37,292 nucleotides of DNA, taken from an uncultured Phycisphaerales bacterium. GTDB taxonomy: Bacteria; Planctomycetota; Phycisphaerae; UBA1845; Fen-1342. Shown in pieces: positions 15,798 through 23,472 of this stretch. The position numbers and the translations under genes are program-made. Positions within the stretch are counted from its first letter, which is position 1. Every line of letters starts with the position of its first letter. Under the pieces are notes generated by a model. That model saw only the letters and a program-made list of their open reading frames with translations. It was not told the origin of the DNA and did no database searches. The stretch lies in NCBI GenBank assembly GCA_903914415.1, contig CAIWOY010000192.1, positions 1 through 37,292 of the forward strand. Direction: 5' to 3'.

Positions 15798-16727
15798 ATG
15801 AGCAGAACATTCCGACGCGGGACGACGATTGTGTGCTTGGTTGGACTGGCCGGGTTTCTAACCGGTTGCGGTACGACCATCACCGGTGACACCACGTTGT
15901 CGGACGCGCTGAGCAGTCTGGCCCAGACCGTGGCAGCGGACCCGACCCTGAGCAAGCTGACCGTCAGCGACGTGGTGCAGGGCTTCGCGGCGTATGCCGG
16001 CCAGCTTACCGGCAGCAGTGGAACGTCGGGGACGGGCGGCATGATGATGCCGTCGGCGCCCGCGGTGCAACTGACGACCGACCAACAGGCCCAGCTCGAG
16101 GATTTGCAGAGCCAACTTGACAGCGGCGCAATTACTCAGGAACAGTTTGCCCAACAGGTGCAGGCTTTGATCGGCGATATCGCCCCCGGCTTCGCGTTTG
16201 CGGGGATGGGCATGATGGGCGGGCCGTTCCGCGGCGACCCCGTCATGGGGCTGGCCGACCAGCTTCAGCTTACCGATGCGGAGCAGCAGCAGGCTGCAGA
16301 CGTTTTCCAACGGCTGCACGATGACATCACCACGCTGCGGCAGAATGCCGAGGACCAAATCAAGGCGTTGCTGACTGCCGACCAACTCGCCAAGCTAGCC
16401 GAGCTGCAAGCGCAGTCACCGCGTGGCGGTCCTGGCTTTGGACACATGGGGCCGCCGCCGATGGGGGGCGGTGACAATCCGTCGCCGTGGGGTCCGAACG
16501 GCGATCCGAACACGGCGCCGGTCGCCGGCCGGGGCACCTTCACCGATCTGGCGGACGAGCTGCAACTGACGGACGACCAGCAGGTCGCGATCGAGCAGAT
16601 TCGGACGGATCTGCAGGACGCCGTGCAAGCGCGGCATCAGCAGGCCCGCGACGAGTTCCGGGCGATCCTGACATCCGATCAGTTGACCCGGCTGGATCAA
16701 GCGGAGGCTCAGGTTGAGCCGCAGTAG
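15798..16727 (+). CDS. CpxP/Spy-like LTxxQ lipoprotein, copy 2
   Basis: A 309-aa paralogue of the lipoprotein at 6946-7875, of exactly the same length. ATG 15798 follows GGAAGG. The lipobox FLTGC has Cys at 24, and the next residues (GTTITGDTTLS) are identical in both copies. LTxxQ-type motifs are present: LTTDQQAQLEDL, LTDAEQQQAADV, LLTADQLAKL, LTDDQQVAIEQI, ILTSDQLTRL. The stretch QRLHDDITTLRQNAEDQIKA is unchanged between copies, while linkers differ. No two-component genes adjoin this copy. Instead it heads a probable operon with two exported proteins (16758-18529). It may be a specialised envelope chaperone or sensor derived from copy 1. Confidence 0.85.
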   Translation: MSRTFRRGTTIVCLVGLAGFLTGCGTTITGDTTLSDALSSLAQTVAADPTLSKLTVSDVVQGFAAYAGQLTGSSGTSGTGGMMMPSAPAVQLTTDQQAQLEDLQSQLDSGAITQEQFAQQVQALIGDIAPGFAFAGMGMMGGPFRGDPVMGLADQLQLTDAEQQQAADVFQRLHDDITTLRQNAEDQIKALLTADQLAKLAELQAQSPRGGPGFGHMGPPPMGGGDNPSPWGPNGDPNTAPVAGRGTFTDLADELQLTDDQQVAIEQIRTDLQDAVQARHQQARDEFRAILTSDQLTRLDQAEAQVEPQ

Positions 16728-16757
16728 GAGTCGGGCCGGCGGCGCAGGAGAATGCCC

Positions 16758-17660
16758 ATGAACTCGGGATCACCAACAAGCACGGTCAGGTTGCCGCCGG
16801 TAGTGCGGAAGGGCGCGCGGATCGCCAACCTTGTGCTCGCCTTCGCGCCGGCGCTCTTGCTAACGCTGCCGGTACGAGCCCGAGCCGCCAGCGATACCAC
16901 CACGGACCCAAATCAGACCAGCACGGTTGCCACCACGTTTAGCGCCAGCGGCGGTACGCCCGGAAGCTGGGTGCAAGCGGCCATTGCGCGGCACAACGCC
17001 CTCATCGTGGCACGCGTGGACGCGGCCCAGAACGGACAGACGCCCGGCGTGCGGTCGAGCGGCAGCAGCACGACTGATACGACCACCGCGACTACGACGA
17101 CTGCGACCACGAGCGACACCTCGAACGCGCTCGCCAGCCTGAGCACGCTGCTGAGCCAGTACTCAAGCTCGCTCAGCTCGCTCGACTCGCTTAGCAGCCT
17201 GCTCAGCAGCCTGACCGGCACTTCCGTCACCAGCACGGCTACCAGCAAGTCGATTGCTGCGCAGAAAAGCACCACCAGCGCGGACACCACGAGTTCGACC
17301 AGCACCACCACAGACTCCACTACCGACACTACCTCCAGCAGCGGGTCGAGCGCCGCTACCAGCTCGGGCGGCGCGATCGCACGCCTTCCGACGGCGAGCG
17401 AGCTCTACTCAACGTCGACGACGGCGGCCGACGACCAGCCCAAGTTCGCGGTCCGCTTGGCTGAGAGCCTCATCGAGACATTCTCGAACCAACTTTCGTC
17501 GATGTTCCAATCCACGGACTTCATCGACCTTCTGAAAGCACAGTTGGAGCCGTTCCTCCTCCCGCTTACACAAGACCAGAGCGCTGACTCGACCGCGGCC
17601 GACAGTGGGACCGACTCCAGCAGCACCAGCGACTCCAGTTCGACGAACGCGGCCCAGTGA
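16758..17660 (+). CDS. Ser/Thr-rich exported protein, 300 aa
   Basis: ATG 16758 has GGAG eight bases upstream; an ATG at 16752 is too close to it. A hydrophobic segment (IANLVLAFAPALLLTLPV) followed by ARAAS looks like a signal peptide with a type I cleavage site. The mature protein contains long Ser/Thr runs (TTATTTTATTSDTSNA, SSLSSLDSLSSLLSSL, STSTTTDSTTDTTSSSG), a short conserved-looking helical domain (FAVRLAESLIETFSNQLSSM, DFIDLLKAQLEPFLLPL) and a Ser/Thr/Asp tail. Such runs are typical of surface proteins and possible O-glycosylation sites. The gene starts 30 bp after the CpxP-like gene and is probably co-transcribed. No family is recognised. Confidence 0.75.
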   Translation: MNSGSPTSTVRLPPVVRKGARIANLVLAFAPALLLTLPVRARAASDTTTDPNQTSTVATTFSASGGTPGSWVQAAIARHNALIVARVDAAQNGQTPGVRSSGSSTTDTTTATTTTATTSDTSNALASLSTLLSQYSSSLSSLDSLSSLLSSLTGTSVTSTATSKSIAAQKSTTSADTTSSTSTTTDSTTDTTSSSGSSAATSSGGAIARLPTASELYSTSTTAADDQPKFAVRLAESLIETFSNQLSSMFQSTDFIDLLKAQLEPFLLPLTQDQSADSTAADSGTDSSSTSDSSSTNAAQ

Positions 17661-17752
17661 GCGGCGACGGCCGCCGTGGGACAGGCTGGCGCGACGTCCA
17701 TGCTCGGCCGCGCGGAGTGCGTGCCGGGAAGAAAGAAAGGAGAGGACACGGT

Positions 17753-18529
17753 ATGGATAGCCAAGGTGCGTACCGAACGATCGTCGGGATCGTCGTGCTT
17801 CCCCTGCTCCTGGTGGCGGGCTGCCCGTTGAGCTCAGACAGCGTCGATTTGTCCGCGCGCGGAAACCTCACACTCGTGGTCAGCCGCACCTCCGAATCGG
17901 CCATCGCGACGGCCACGGCGCAGGTCGCCGACAACAGCATCCTGTCGCTGACACACCGGAAGATCACGCTGGCGGACGATCAGATTCTCTCCGTGAACGA
18001 CGTACCGCTGGCGGCCACGACGTTGACCGATCTGGGACTGGACGCGACCGTCAGCGCCACAATTGAGGCCGTGGAGGCGCCGTACAAGTACACCCTCAGC
18101 TTCGACAACCAGGGCGTGACCACCACATTCAAGGTCGCGCCGCCGGACGATTTCTCCGACGTCACGCCCGCGGCGTCGACGGTGGTCTCACGCAGTGGAT
18201 TCGACCTGACCTGGGAACCGGTTGACGACGACGCGACCGTCAGCATCACGATCGCCGGGCAGGTCGTCTCGTATGCGAGCGACGGAAGCGCACGTGTCGG
18301 CGCCGGCACTGTGTCCCTCGCGGACCTTGCCGACGACGGGGGCATCTCGATCGGGTCGGCGCAGCTCAGCGGGTTCGTCGCCGGCGACATCACGGTCACG
18401 CTGACGCGCGCCAAAACGGCCTCGCAGAAGCTCGGGTTCTCCGCGGGAACGATCCGTTTGGAGATTGTGCGCACGATCCCCCTCACCCTGACGGTCTCCA
18501 CCGTCCAGACCACGACGGACGGCAATTGA
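17753..18529 (+). CDS. Lipoprotein, 258 aa, unknown function
   Basis: ATG 17753 follows AAGGAGAGG, so it is preferred to an upstream start at 17657. The signal peptide ends in lipobox LLVAGC with Cys at about 23. The mature part is Thr/Val/Asp-rich and beta-strand-like (LTLVVSRTSESAIATATAQV, VTPAASTVVSRSGFDLTWEP, GDITVTLTRAKTASQKLGF), consistent with one or two beta-sandwich domains. No catalytic motif is seen. It is third in a probable operon with a CpxP-like lipoprotein and a Ser/Thr-rich exported protein, so it likely works in the envelope or at the surface. Confidence 0.8.
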   Translation: MDSQGAYRTIVGIVVLPLLLVAGCPLSSDSVDLSARGNLTLVVSRTSESAIATATAQVADNSILSLTHRKITLADDQILSVNDVPLAATTLTDLGLDATVSATIEAVEAPYKYTLSFDNQGVTTTFKVAPPDDFSDVTPAASTVVSRSGFDLTWEPVDDDATVSITIAGQVVSYASDGSARVGAGTVSLADLADDGGISIGSAQLSGFVAGDITVTLTRAKTASQKLGFSAGTIRLEIVRTIPLTLTVSTVQTTTDGN

Positions 18530-18832
18530 GGGATCCGGCGGCTGCGCCGCGCAGACGCGCTTGACGGTGAGGGTCTCCAATTCTGGACGTGTGCGTTTCC
18601 GTGTGCCCTCGTTGCGTGCGGGGAGACATCGACAGTCAGGACATCGTCTCATAGTCAGCCGGGGGATATCGTGGGGGCAGCGTGGGCCTTCCGTCCGCGC
18701 GAGCCGCCTCCAACCAAGCCTGTACCTCCCGAAAGCTCCGTCCTCGTTGATTCGCAAGGACGTGCGCACTTCGCCCTGGTCGGACTCCCTCGCTACGATT
18801 CGCCCTGACGCAGACCGAACGGAGGCAGGTCG
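18530..18832. other. Intergenic region with a possible gene fragment
   Basis: About 300 bases after the lipoprotein gene. On the minus strand, ending at 18636, a frame reads NQRGRSFREVQAWLEAARAD and looks protein-like, but it has no start, merges upstream into Arg/Pro-rich non-coding frame and may be a remnant. Nothing else is evident. Confidence 0.3.
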
Positions 18833-19085
18833 ATGGGCGTGATAGGGCTAATCTTCGACTTTGTCCGCGCATTCGTTTTCGCCCGCAAGGCCCTGGTAGC
18901 CGAGAACCTGGCGCTCCGCCAGCAACTGGCCATGTTACGCGTGTCGGTGAAGCGCCTGAAGTTGCGGAAGCGTGAACGGCGTCTCTGGGTCTGGCTGTCT
19001 GGCCTCTGGTCCGGCTGGCGCCCGGGCCGGGGATCGTCAAACCGGAGACGATCATCCATTTGTCCGGCAGCCGGTACTTGAGCCT
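18833..19085 (+). pseudogene. 5' fragment of an rve-type (DDE) transposase/integrase
   Basis: ATG 18833 follows GGAGG. The protein opens with KALVAENLALRQQLAMLRVS, then RLKLRKRERRLWVWLSGLWS, the conserved N-terminal region of a common group of rve-domain IS integrases. After GW a frameshift moves the expected sequence (IVKPETIIH) to another frame, and the DDE catalytic domain is absent. The remnant ends at a large hairpin (19063-19119). It is a dead insertion-sequence fragment. Confidence 0.75.
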
Positions 19086-19119
19086 ATCGTCCTGATGATA
19101 GGCGCAAGTACCCGCCGGA
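19063..19119. repeat. Long imperfect hairpin at the end of the transposase fragment
   Basis: TCCGGC...GGTACTTGAGCCTATC (19063-19088) pairs with GATAGGCGCAAGTACC...GCCGGA (19097-19119), with single mismatches and a 3-nt bulge. An outer GAGAC (19045) / GTCTC (19124) may extend it. It could be an element end, a REP-like repeat or a bidirectional terminator. Confidence 0.55.
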
Positions 19120-19360
19120 TTAAGTCTCGCGATTTCACGCACTTGCGATTCGTGCTGTTTCCGGGAGCGCGTACGGACCGGCCGCGCCGGCGGGTGGGAG
19201 TGACGCGCGGAGAGCCAGGGCGCTCCAGCGTCGCCACCCGCAACGCATGGCTCGATTCAGTCGGCACCCGCAACTGCTCGCCAACCCGGCACCTTCGAAA
19301 CGGCGCTTCGCGGAATCGGCAGCGGGGCTTGAACTGAGTCCGCCCACTTACAATGGGCCC

Positions 19361-20233
19361 ATGCGCTACGTGGAACCTGTCTTTCGCCCGCCTAGCGAAG
19401 CCGCGTCGTTTCTGCTTCAGGCCACCGTCGGCTGCTCGTGGAATCACTGCACCTACTGCGCCATGTACCGCGACAAGCAGTACCGGGTGCGCCCGCTGTC
19501 CGAGACCCTGGAGGACATCGCGATGGCCGGACGCACGTTCGGCGATCAGGTTCGCAAGGTATTCGTCCTGGACGGCGACGCGTTGGCGATGGATCTCGAC
19601 GTATGGGAGCCGATCCTCCGGACGCTCAGTGCCACCTTTCCCAAGCTGCGCCGCGTAAGCTGCTACGCGACGGCGTTGAATCTCCTGGCCAAGTCCCAGC
19701 AGGAGCTGGAGCGTTTGCGTGCCCTGGGGCTGAAGCTGCTGTACATCGGCCCGGAGTCCGGGGACGACGTCACGCTGAAACGCATCGCCAAAGGTGCCAC
19801 CTCGGCCGATCATGTGGAGGCCGCGGCCAAGGCCCGGGCCGCCGGCCTGAAGCAGTCAGTGATCTTCCTGCTCGGCGCCGGTGGCGCCGAGCGCAGCGTC
19901 GAGCATGCGACCGCCTCTGCCCGGCTGGCGACCGCCATGGACCCCGAGTACCTGTCCGCCTTGACCCTGATGCTCATCCCCACCACACCCATTTGCCGGC
20001 TAGCTGAGCGCGAGGAATTCGCGCTGCCGAGTGTCGACGCTCTTCTGCGCGAGTTGCGCATTCTCGTCGCGGAAGCGAGCCCCAGCGATGCCATCTTCCG
20101 ATCCAATCACGCCTCCAACTACCTGCCGATCAGAGGCCGATTGCCGCGCGACCGCGAGGTCATCCTCCACGAGATCGACGCGGCACTCTCCGGCGAGGCG
20201 CCTGTCCGAGCGGAATGGTCCCGAGGACTCTAG
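19361..20233 (+). CDS. Radical SAM protein, 290 aa
   Basis: A member of the radical SAM superfamily, which uses a [4Fe-4S] cluster to cleave S-adenosylmethionine. ATG 19361 lies just before the conserved region; the frame opens further upstream (19247) without recognisable domain. The cluster motif is GCSWNHCTYCAMY, with Cys at 25, 30 and 33 (Cx4Cx2C), a variant found in the group with CSHNxCxFC. VRKVFVLDGDALAMDL and LKLLYIGPESGDDVTLKRI are the usual second-strand and SAM-binding signatures of a partial TIM barrel, followed by a GxGG-like LLGAGGAER. The substrate is unknown. There is no additional Cys-rich domain for auxiliary clusters. It stands alone, between IS debris and the R-M island. 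Confidence 0.9.
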   Translation: MRYVEPVFRPPSEAASFLLQATVGCSWNHCTYCAMYRDKQYRVRPLSETLEDIAMAGRTFGDQVRKVFVLDGDALAMDLDVWEPILRTLSATFPKLRRVSCYATALNLLAKSQQELERLRALGLKLLYIGPESGDDVTLKRIAKGATSADHVEAAAKARAAGLKQSVIFLLGAGGAERSVEHATASARLATAMDPEYLSALTLMLIPTTPICRLAEREEFALPSVDALLRELRILVAEASPSDAIFRSNHASNYLPIRGRLPRDREVILHEIDAALSGEAPVRAEWSRGL

Positions 20234-20664
20234 GGAGGGCGTCCAGGCGCGAAGTCCGAGCGACCCGCCGCGACGGCGACCGCCGGGTATGGGCCCCGGA
20301 GGTCGAGCGGTACACTGCACGCGATCGCGAGCATTTCGCCTTCGTCCCGAGGAGCGCCGCTGGCCCCTCGGCGACCGCAATTGCCCTTCGGACCAAACTC
20401 GGCTGTTGGACTTCGTGGGACATGGGGTGCGGTCTGACCGACTGAACCGAGTTGGCGTCCTCACCACTGCGCAGGCGCCGATGTGACGGCACGCCAGCCG
20501 TCGGCGGCTTCGGGATCGCTACCAGGCGATGCCGCGAAGACTTATGATGAGAGGCGAAGCCCGTCAGGGTCGGGTAACTGGCGGCGCGACGGCTGCCTCC
20601 GACGAACGCCACCGGCCAAGCCTGCGAGCGCGCAGGGAGTTACTGTTTCCGAGGGTCGCCGACC
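20234..20664. other. Intergenic region before the restriction-modification island
   Basis: About 430 bases with no convincing gene on either strand. It should contain the promoter for hsdR and the genes after it; a TTATGAT-like -10 near 20549 is possible but lacks an obvious -35. GAGGGT precedes the GTG start of hsdR. Confidence 0.4.
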
Positions 20665-23424
20665 GTGCCGAAACGCACGCCCGAGGACGAAGCCCGAGAC
20701 CTGATCGACGAGCAGCTTGCCGCCTGCGGCTGGCTTGTGCAGGATCGTGACGAAGCCGACATCCACGCCGGCATCGGGGTCGCCATCCGCGAGTTCCCGC
20801 TCGAAGGCGGCGACGAGGCGGATTACCTGCTCTACGCCGACGGCAAGGCGATTGGCGTCGTCGAGGCGAAGCCGAAGGGCACCACGCTGACGGGGGTCGA
20901 GACGCAGTCCGCCAAGTACGTCCGGGGGCTGCCCACGAGCCTGCCCACGTATCATCGCCCGCTGCCCTTCAGCTACGAAAGCACCGGCGTCGAAGCGCGC
21001 TTCACGAACCGGCTCGATCCGGATCATCGCAGCCGCGAGGTCTTCGCGTTCCACCGGCCCGAGACCCTGATCGAGTGGGCCACGCGCCCCGCGCAGGTTC
21101 GCGACGCGCTGCGGACGCTGCCGCCCCTGATGCCCGGCAGCCTGTGGGACGTACAGCAGCGGGCGATCAAGAACCTCGAAGAATCGCTCGCTGAGAACCG
21201 CCCGCGTGCTCTGATCCAGATGAGCACCGGCAGCGGCAAGACCTTCGCGGCCGTCAACTTCGTCTACCGGCTGATTAAGCACGCCGACGCCCGGCGCGTC
21301 CTCTTCCTGGTCGATCGGACCAACCTGGCGGAGCAGGCGCTCGACGAGTTCCAGCAGTTCGACACGCCGGACGACGGTCGGAAGTTCACGGAGCTGTACA
21401 ACGTCCAACATCTGCAAAGCAGCACGATCGACCGCGTCAGCCGGGTCTGCATCACGACCATTCAGCGCCTCTACGCCGCCCTGCAAGGTGAAGACCTCGA
21501 TCCCGAGTTGGAGGAAGGGTCGATCTTCGAGTCCGCCAGCCCGCTGCTGAAGCCGCCCGCGCCGGTCGCGTACAACCCCGCCATCCCGATCGAGACCTTC
21601 GACTTCATCATCGCGGACGAATGCCACCGATCCATCTACAACCTCTGGCGGCAGGTGCTTGACTACTTCGACGCCTTCCTGATCGGGCTGACGGCGACCC
21701 CCTCGAAGCAGACCATCGGCTTCTTCAATCAGAACCTCGTCATGGAGTACGCCCACGAGCAAGCGGTCGCCGACCAAGTCAACGTGGGCTTCGACGTTTA
21801 CCGCATCCGCACGCGCATCACCGAGCAGGGCTCAAAGGTCGATAAGGGCTTCTACATCGACAAACGCGATCGCGAGACCCGCGCTCGGCGTTGGCAGCAA
21901 CTCGACGACGACCTGATCTACGACGAGAAAAAGCTCGATCGTGATGTCGTCACGCCCGACCAGATCAGGACGGTCATCCGCGCGTTCAAGGACGCCCTCT
22001 TCACCGAGCTATTCCCCGGCCGCACCCACGTCCCCAAGACGCTGATCTTCGCCAAGGACGACAGCCACGCCGACGACATCGTCCAGATCGTCCGCGAGGA
22101 ATTCGGCAAGGGTAACGAGTTCTGCCAGAAAATCACGTACAAGACGACCGGCGCACCTCCCAAGACGCTGATTCGCGAGTTCCGCAACAGCTACTTCCCC
22201 CGCATCGCCGTCACCGTGGACATGATCGCCACCGGCACGGACATCAAGCCGCTCGAAATCGTCTTCTTCATGCGCTCCGTCAAGAGCCGCCTGTTCTTCG
22301 AGCAGATGAAAGGCCGCGGCGTCCGGGTCATCGGCGATACCGACTTCCAGGCGGTCACGCCCGATGGCGGAGCCAAGACGCACTTTTTCATCGTCGATGC
22401 CGTCGGCGTCTGCGAAGCCGCCAAGACCGACACGAGGCCCCTGGAGCGCAAGCCGCAGGTCTCCTTCGAGAAGCTGATGGAGGCGGTCGCCTTCGGCAAC
22501 GTGGACGAGGATGTCATCTCGTCCGTTGCCGGCCGTCTCGCCCGGCTGGATCACCGGCTCAGCCACGAGCAGCGGCAGGAGATCGCCGAAGTCACCGGCG
22601 GCCAGTCCCTGACCCAGATCGTGGGGACGCTCGTCAAGGCCCTCGACGCCGATCAGCAGGTCGAACGAGCCAAGGTCGAGTTCAAGACCGACAATCCGAC
22701 CGACGAGCAGGTCGAGAAGGCAGCGGTCAAGCTGCTGACGGAAGCCACTAAGCCCCTGCGGACTGCCAAGGCGCGCAACAAGATCGTCGAGATCAAGCAG
22801 TCCTTCGAGCAGACCATCGACACAATCAGCGCCGACGAGTTGCTCGAAACCGGCTTTAGTGCCAAATCGCTGGATCGAGCGAAATCGGTCGTCGCCAGCT
22901 TCGAGAAGTTCATCGCCGAGCACAAGGACGAGATCACCGCCCTCCAGGTGCTCTACAGCCAGCCCTACCGGCGCCGGCTGAAGTTCGCGGACATCAAGGA
23001 GCTGGCGGCCGCCATCGCCAAACCGCCGCTCGGCCTGACTACGGAGACCCTCTGGCGGGCGTATCAGGCGCTCGAAAAGTCGAAGGTCCACGGCAGCGGC
23101 GGAAAGCAACTCACCGACATCGTCTCGGTCGTCCGCTACGCCCTGCATCAGGACCAGACGCTCGCGCCCTTTGCCGAGTCGGTGAGCGAGCGTTTTACGC
23201 GCTGGGTGGCGACCCAGCAGGCTCAGGGGCGATCCTTCACGCCGGAGCAGATGCGCTGGCTGGAGCTGATCCGGGACCACATCGCCGCGAGCATGACGAT
23301 GACGGTGGACGACTTCGAGTACACGCCATTCAACGAGGAGGGCGGCATCGGCAAGGTCTATCAGGTCTTCGGCAACGAGTTCAACAAGCTGCTAGATGAG
23401 TTGAATGAGGTGCTGGCGGCATGA
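20665..23424 (+). CDS. hsdR: Type I restriction enzyme R subunit (EcoEI-like)
   Basis: The motor and nuclease subunit of a type I restriction complex, which translocates DNA and cuts unmodified DNA with HsdM2S. GTG 20665 has GAGGGT upstream; length is 919 aa. The PD-(D/E)xK nuclease is near the N-terminus (Asp53 in EADYLL, Glu67/Lys69 in GVVEAK). The SF2 helicase follows with Walker A STGSGKT (187-193), DECH box (318-321), LTATPS, and motif VI QMKGRGVRV. The C-terminal part (about 600-919) is the EcoEI R C-terminal domain that contacts the methylase. The last 39 residues (from VDDFEYTPFNEEGGIGK to the stop) are repeated downstream at 25173-25292, and a partial copy at 27211-27303. The stop forms ATGA with a 14-codon mini-frame. 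Confidence 0.96.
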   Translation: MPKRTPEDEARDLIDEQLAACGWLVQDRDEADIHAGIGVAIREFPLEGGDEADYLLYADGKAIGVVEAKPKGTTLTGVETQSAKYVRGLPTSLPTYHRPLPFSYESTGVEARFTNRLDPDHRSREVFAFHRPETLIEWATRPAQVRDALRTLPPLMPGSLWDVQQRAIKNLEESLAENRPRALIQMSTGSGKTFAAVNFVYRLIKHADARRVLFLVDRTNLAEQALDEFQQFDTPDDGRKFTELYNVQHLQSSTIDRVSRVCITTIQRLYAALQGEDLDPELEEGSIFESASPLLKPPAPVAYNPAIPIETFDFIIADECHRSIYNLWRQVLDYFDAFLIGLTATPSKQTIGFFNQNLVMEYAHEQAVADQVNVGFDVYRIRTRITEQGSKVDKGFYIDKRDRETRARRWQQLDDDLIYDEKKLDRDVVTPDQIRTVIRAFKDALFTELFPGRTHVPKTLIFAKDDSHADDIVQIVREEFGKGNEFCQKITYKTTGAPPKTLIREFRNSYFPRIAVTVDMIATGTDIKPLEIVFFMRSVKSRLFFEQMKGRGVRVIGDTDFQAVTPDGGAKTHFFIVDAVGVCEAAKTDTRPLERKPQVSFEKLMEAVAFGNVDEDVISSVAGRLARLDHRLSHEQRQEIAEVTGGQSLTQIVGTLVKALDADQQVERAKVEFKTDNPTDEQVEKAAVKLLTEATKPLRTAKARNKIVEIKQSFEQTIDTISADELLETGFSAKSLDRAKSVVASFEKFIAEHKDEITALQVLYSQPYRRRLKFADIKELAAAIAKPPLGLTTETLWRAYQALEKSKVHGSGGKQLTDIVSVVRYALHQDQTLAPFAESVSERFTRWVATQQAQGRSFTPEQMRWLELIRDHIAASMTMTVDDFEYTPFNEEGGIGKVYQVFGNEFNKLLDELNEVLAA
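23305..23424 (+). repeat. hsdR tail repeat, copy A
   Basis: The final 120 bases of hsdR (39 codons plus stop). Copy B at 25173-25292 differs at 7 of 120 positions, all silent third-base changes. Copy C at 27211-27303 matches its last 93 bases at about 87%. The unit covers VDDFEYT to LNEVLAA and its stop. It marks the edges of the added cargo genes. Confidence 0.9.
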
Positions 23425-23465
23425 CAAGTACGCAACTCCTGGTCGTCACACTCACGCAAGGGTGA
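23421..23465 (+). CDS. Possible 14-codon coupling mini-ORF
   Basis: ATG 23421 overlaps the hsdR stop (ATGA) and encodes MTSTQLLVVTLTQG before a stop at 23463-23465, eight bases ahead of the ATG of the next gene (23473). It may carry ribosomes from hsdR to the membrane-protein gene. It could equally be the decayed start of a former downstream gene. Confidence 0.25.
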   Translation: MTSTQLLVVTLTQG

Positions 23466-23472
23466 TTCTCGC

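Noticed and set aside
17080-17360. Repetitive ACC/ACG/AGC-rich DNA as a possible repeat array
   Set aside because: The pattern is explained by Ser/Thr runs in the exported protein; there are no regular repeats with spacers as in CRISPR.
19052-19813. Minus-strand frame of 253 codons
   Set aside because: It overlaps the radical SAM gene in antisense and shows no domain.
22009-23280. Minus-strand frame of 423 codons
   Set aside because: Antisense shadow of hsdR. The same applies to 20542-21777, and to 25448-26473 opposite the AlbA_2 gene.
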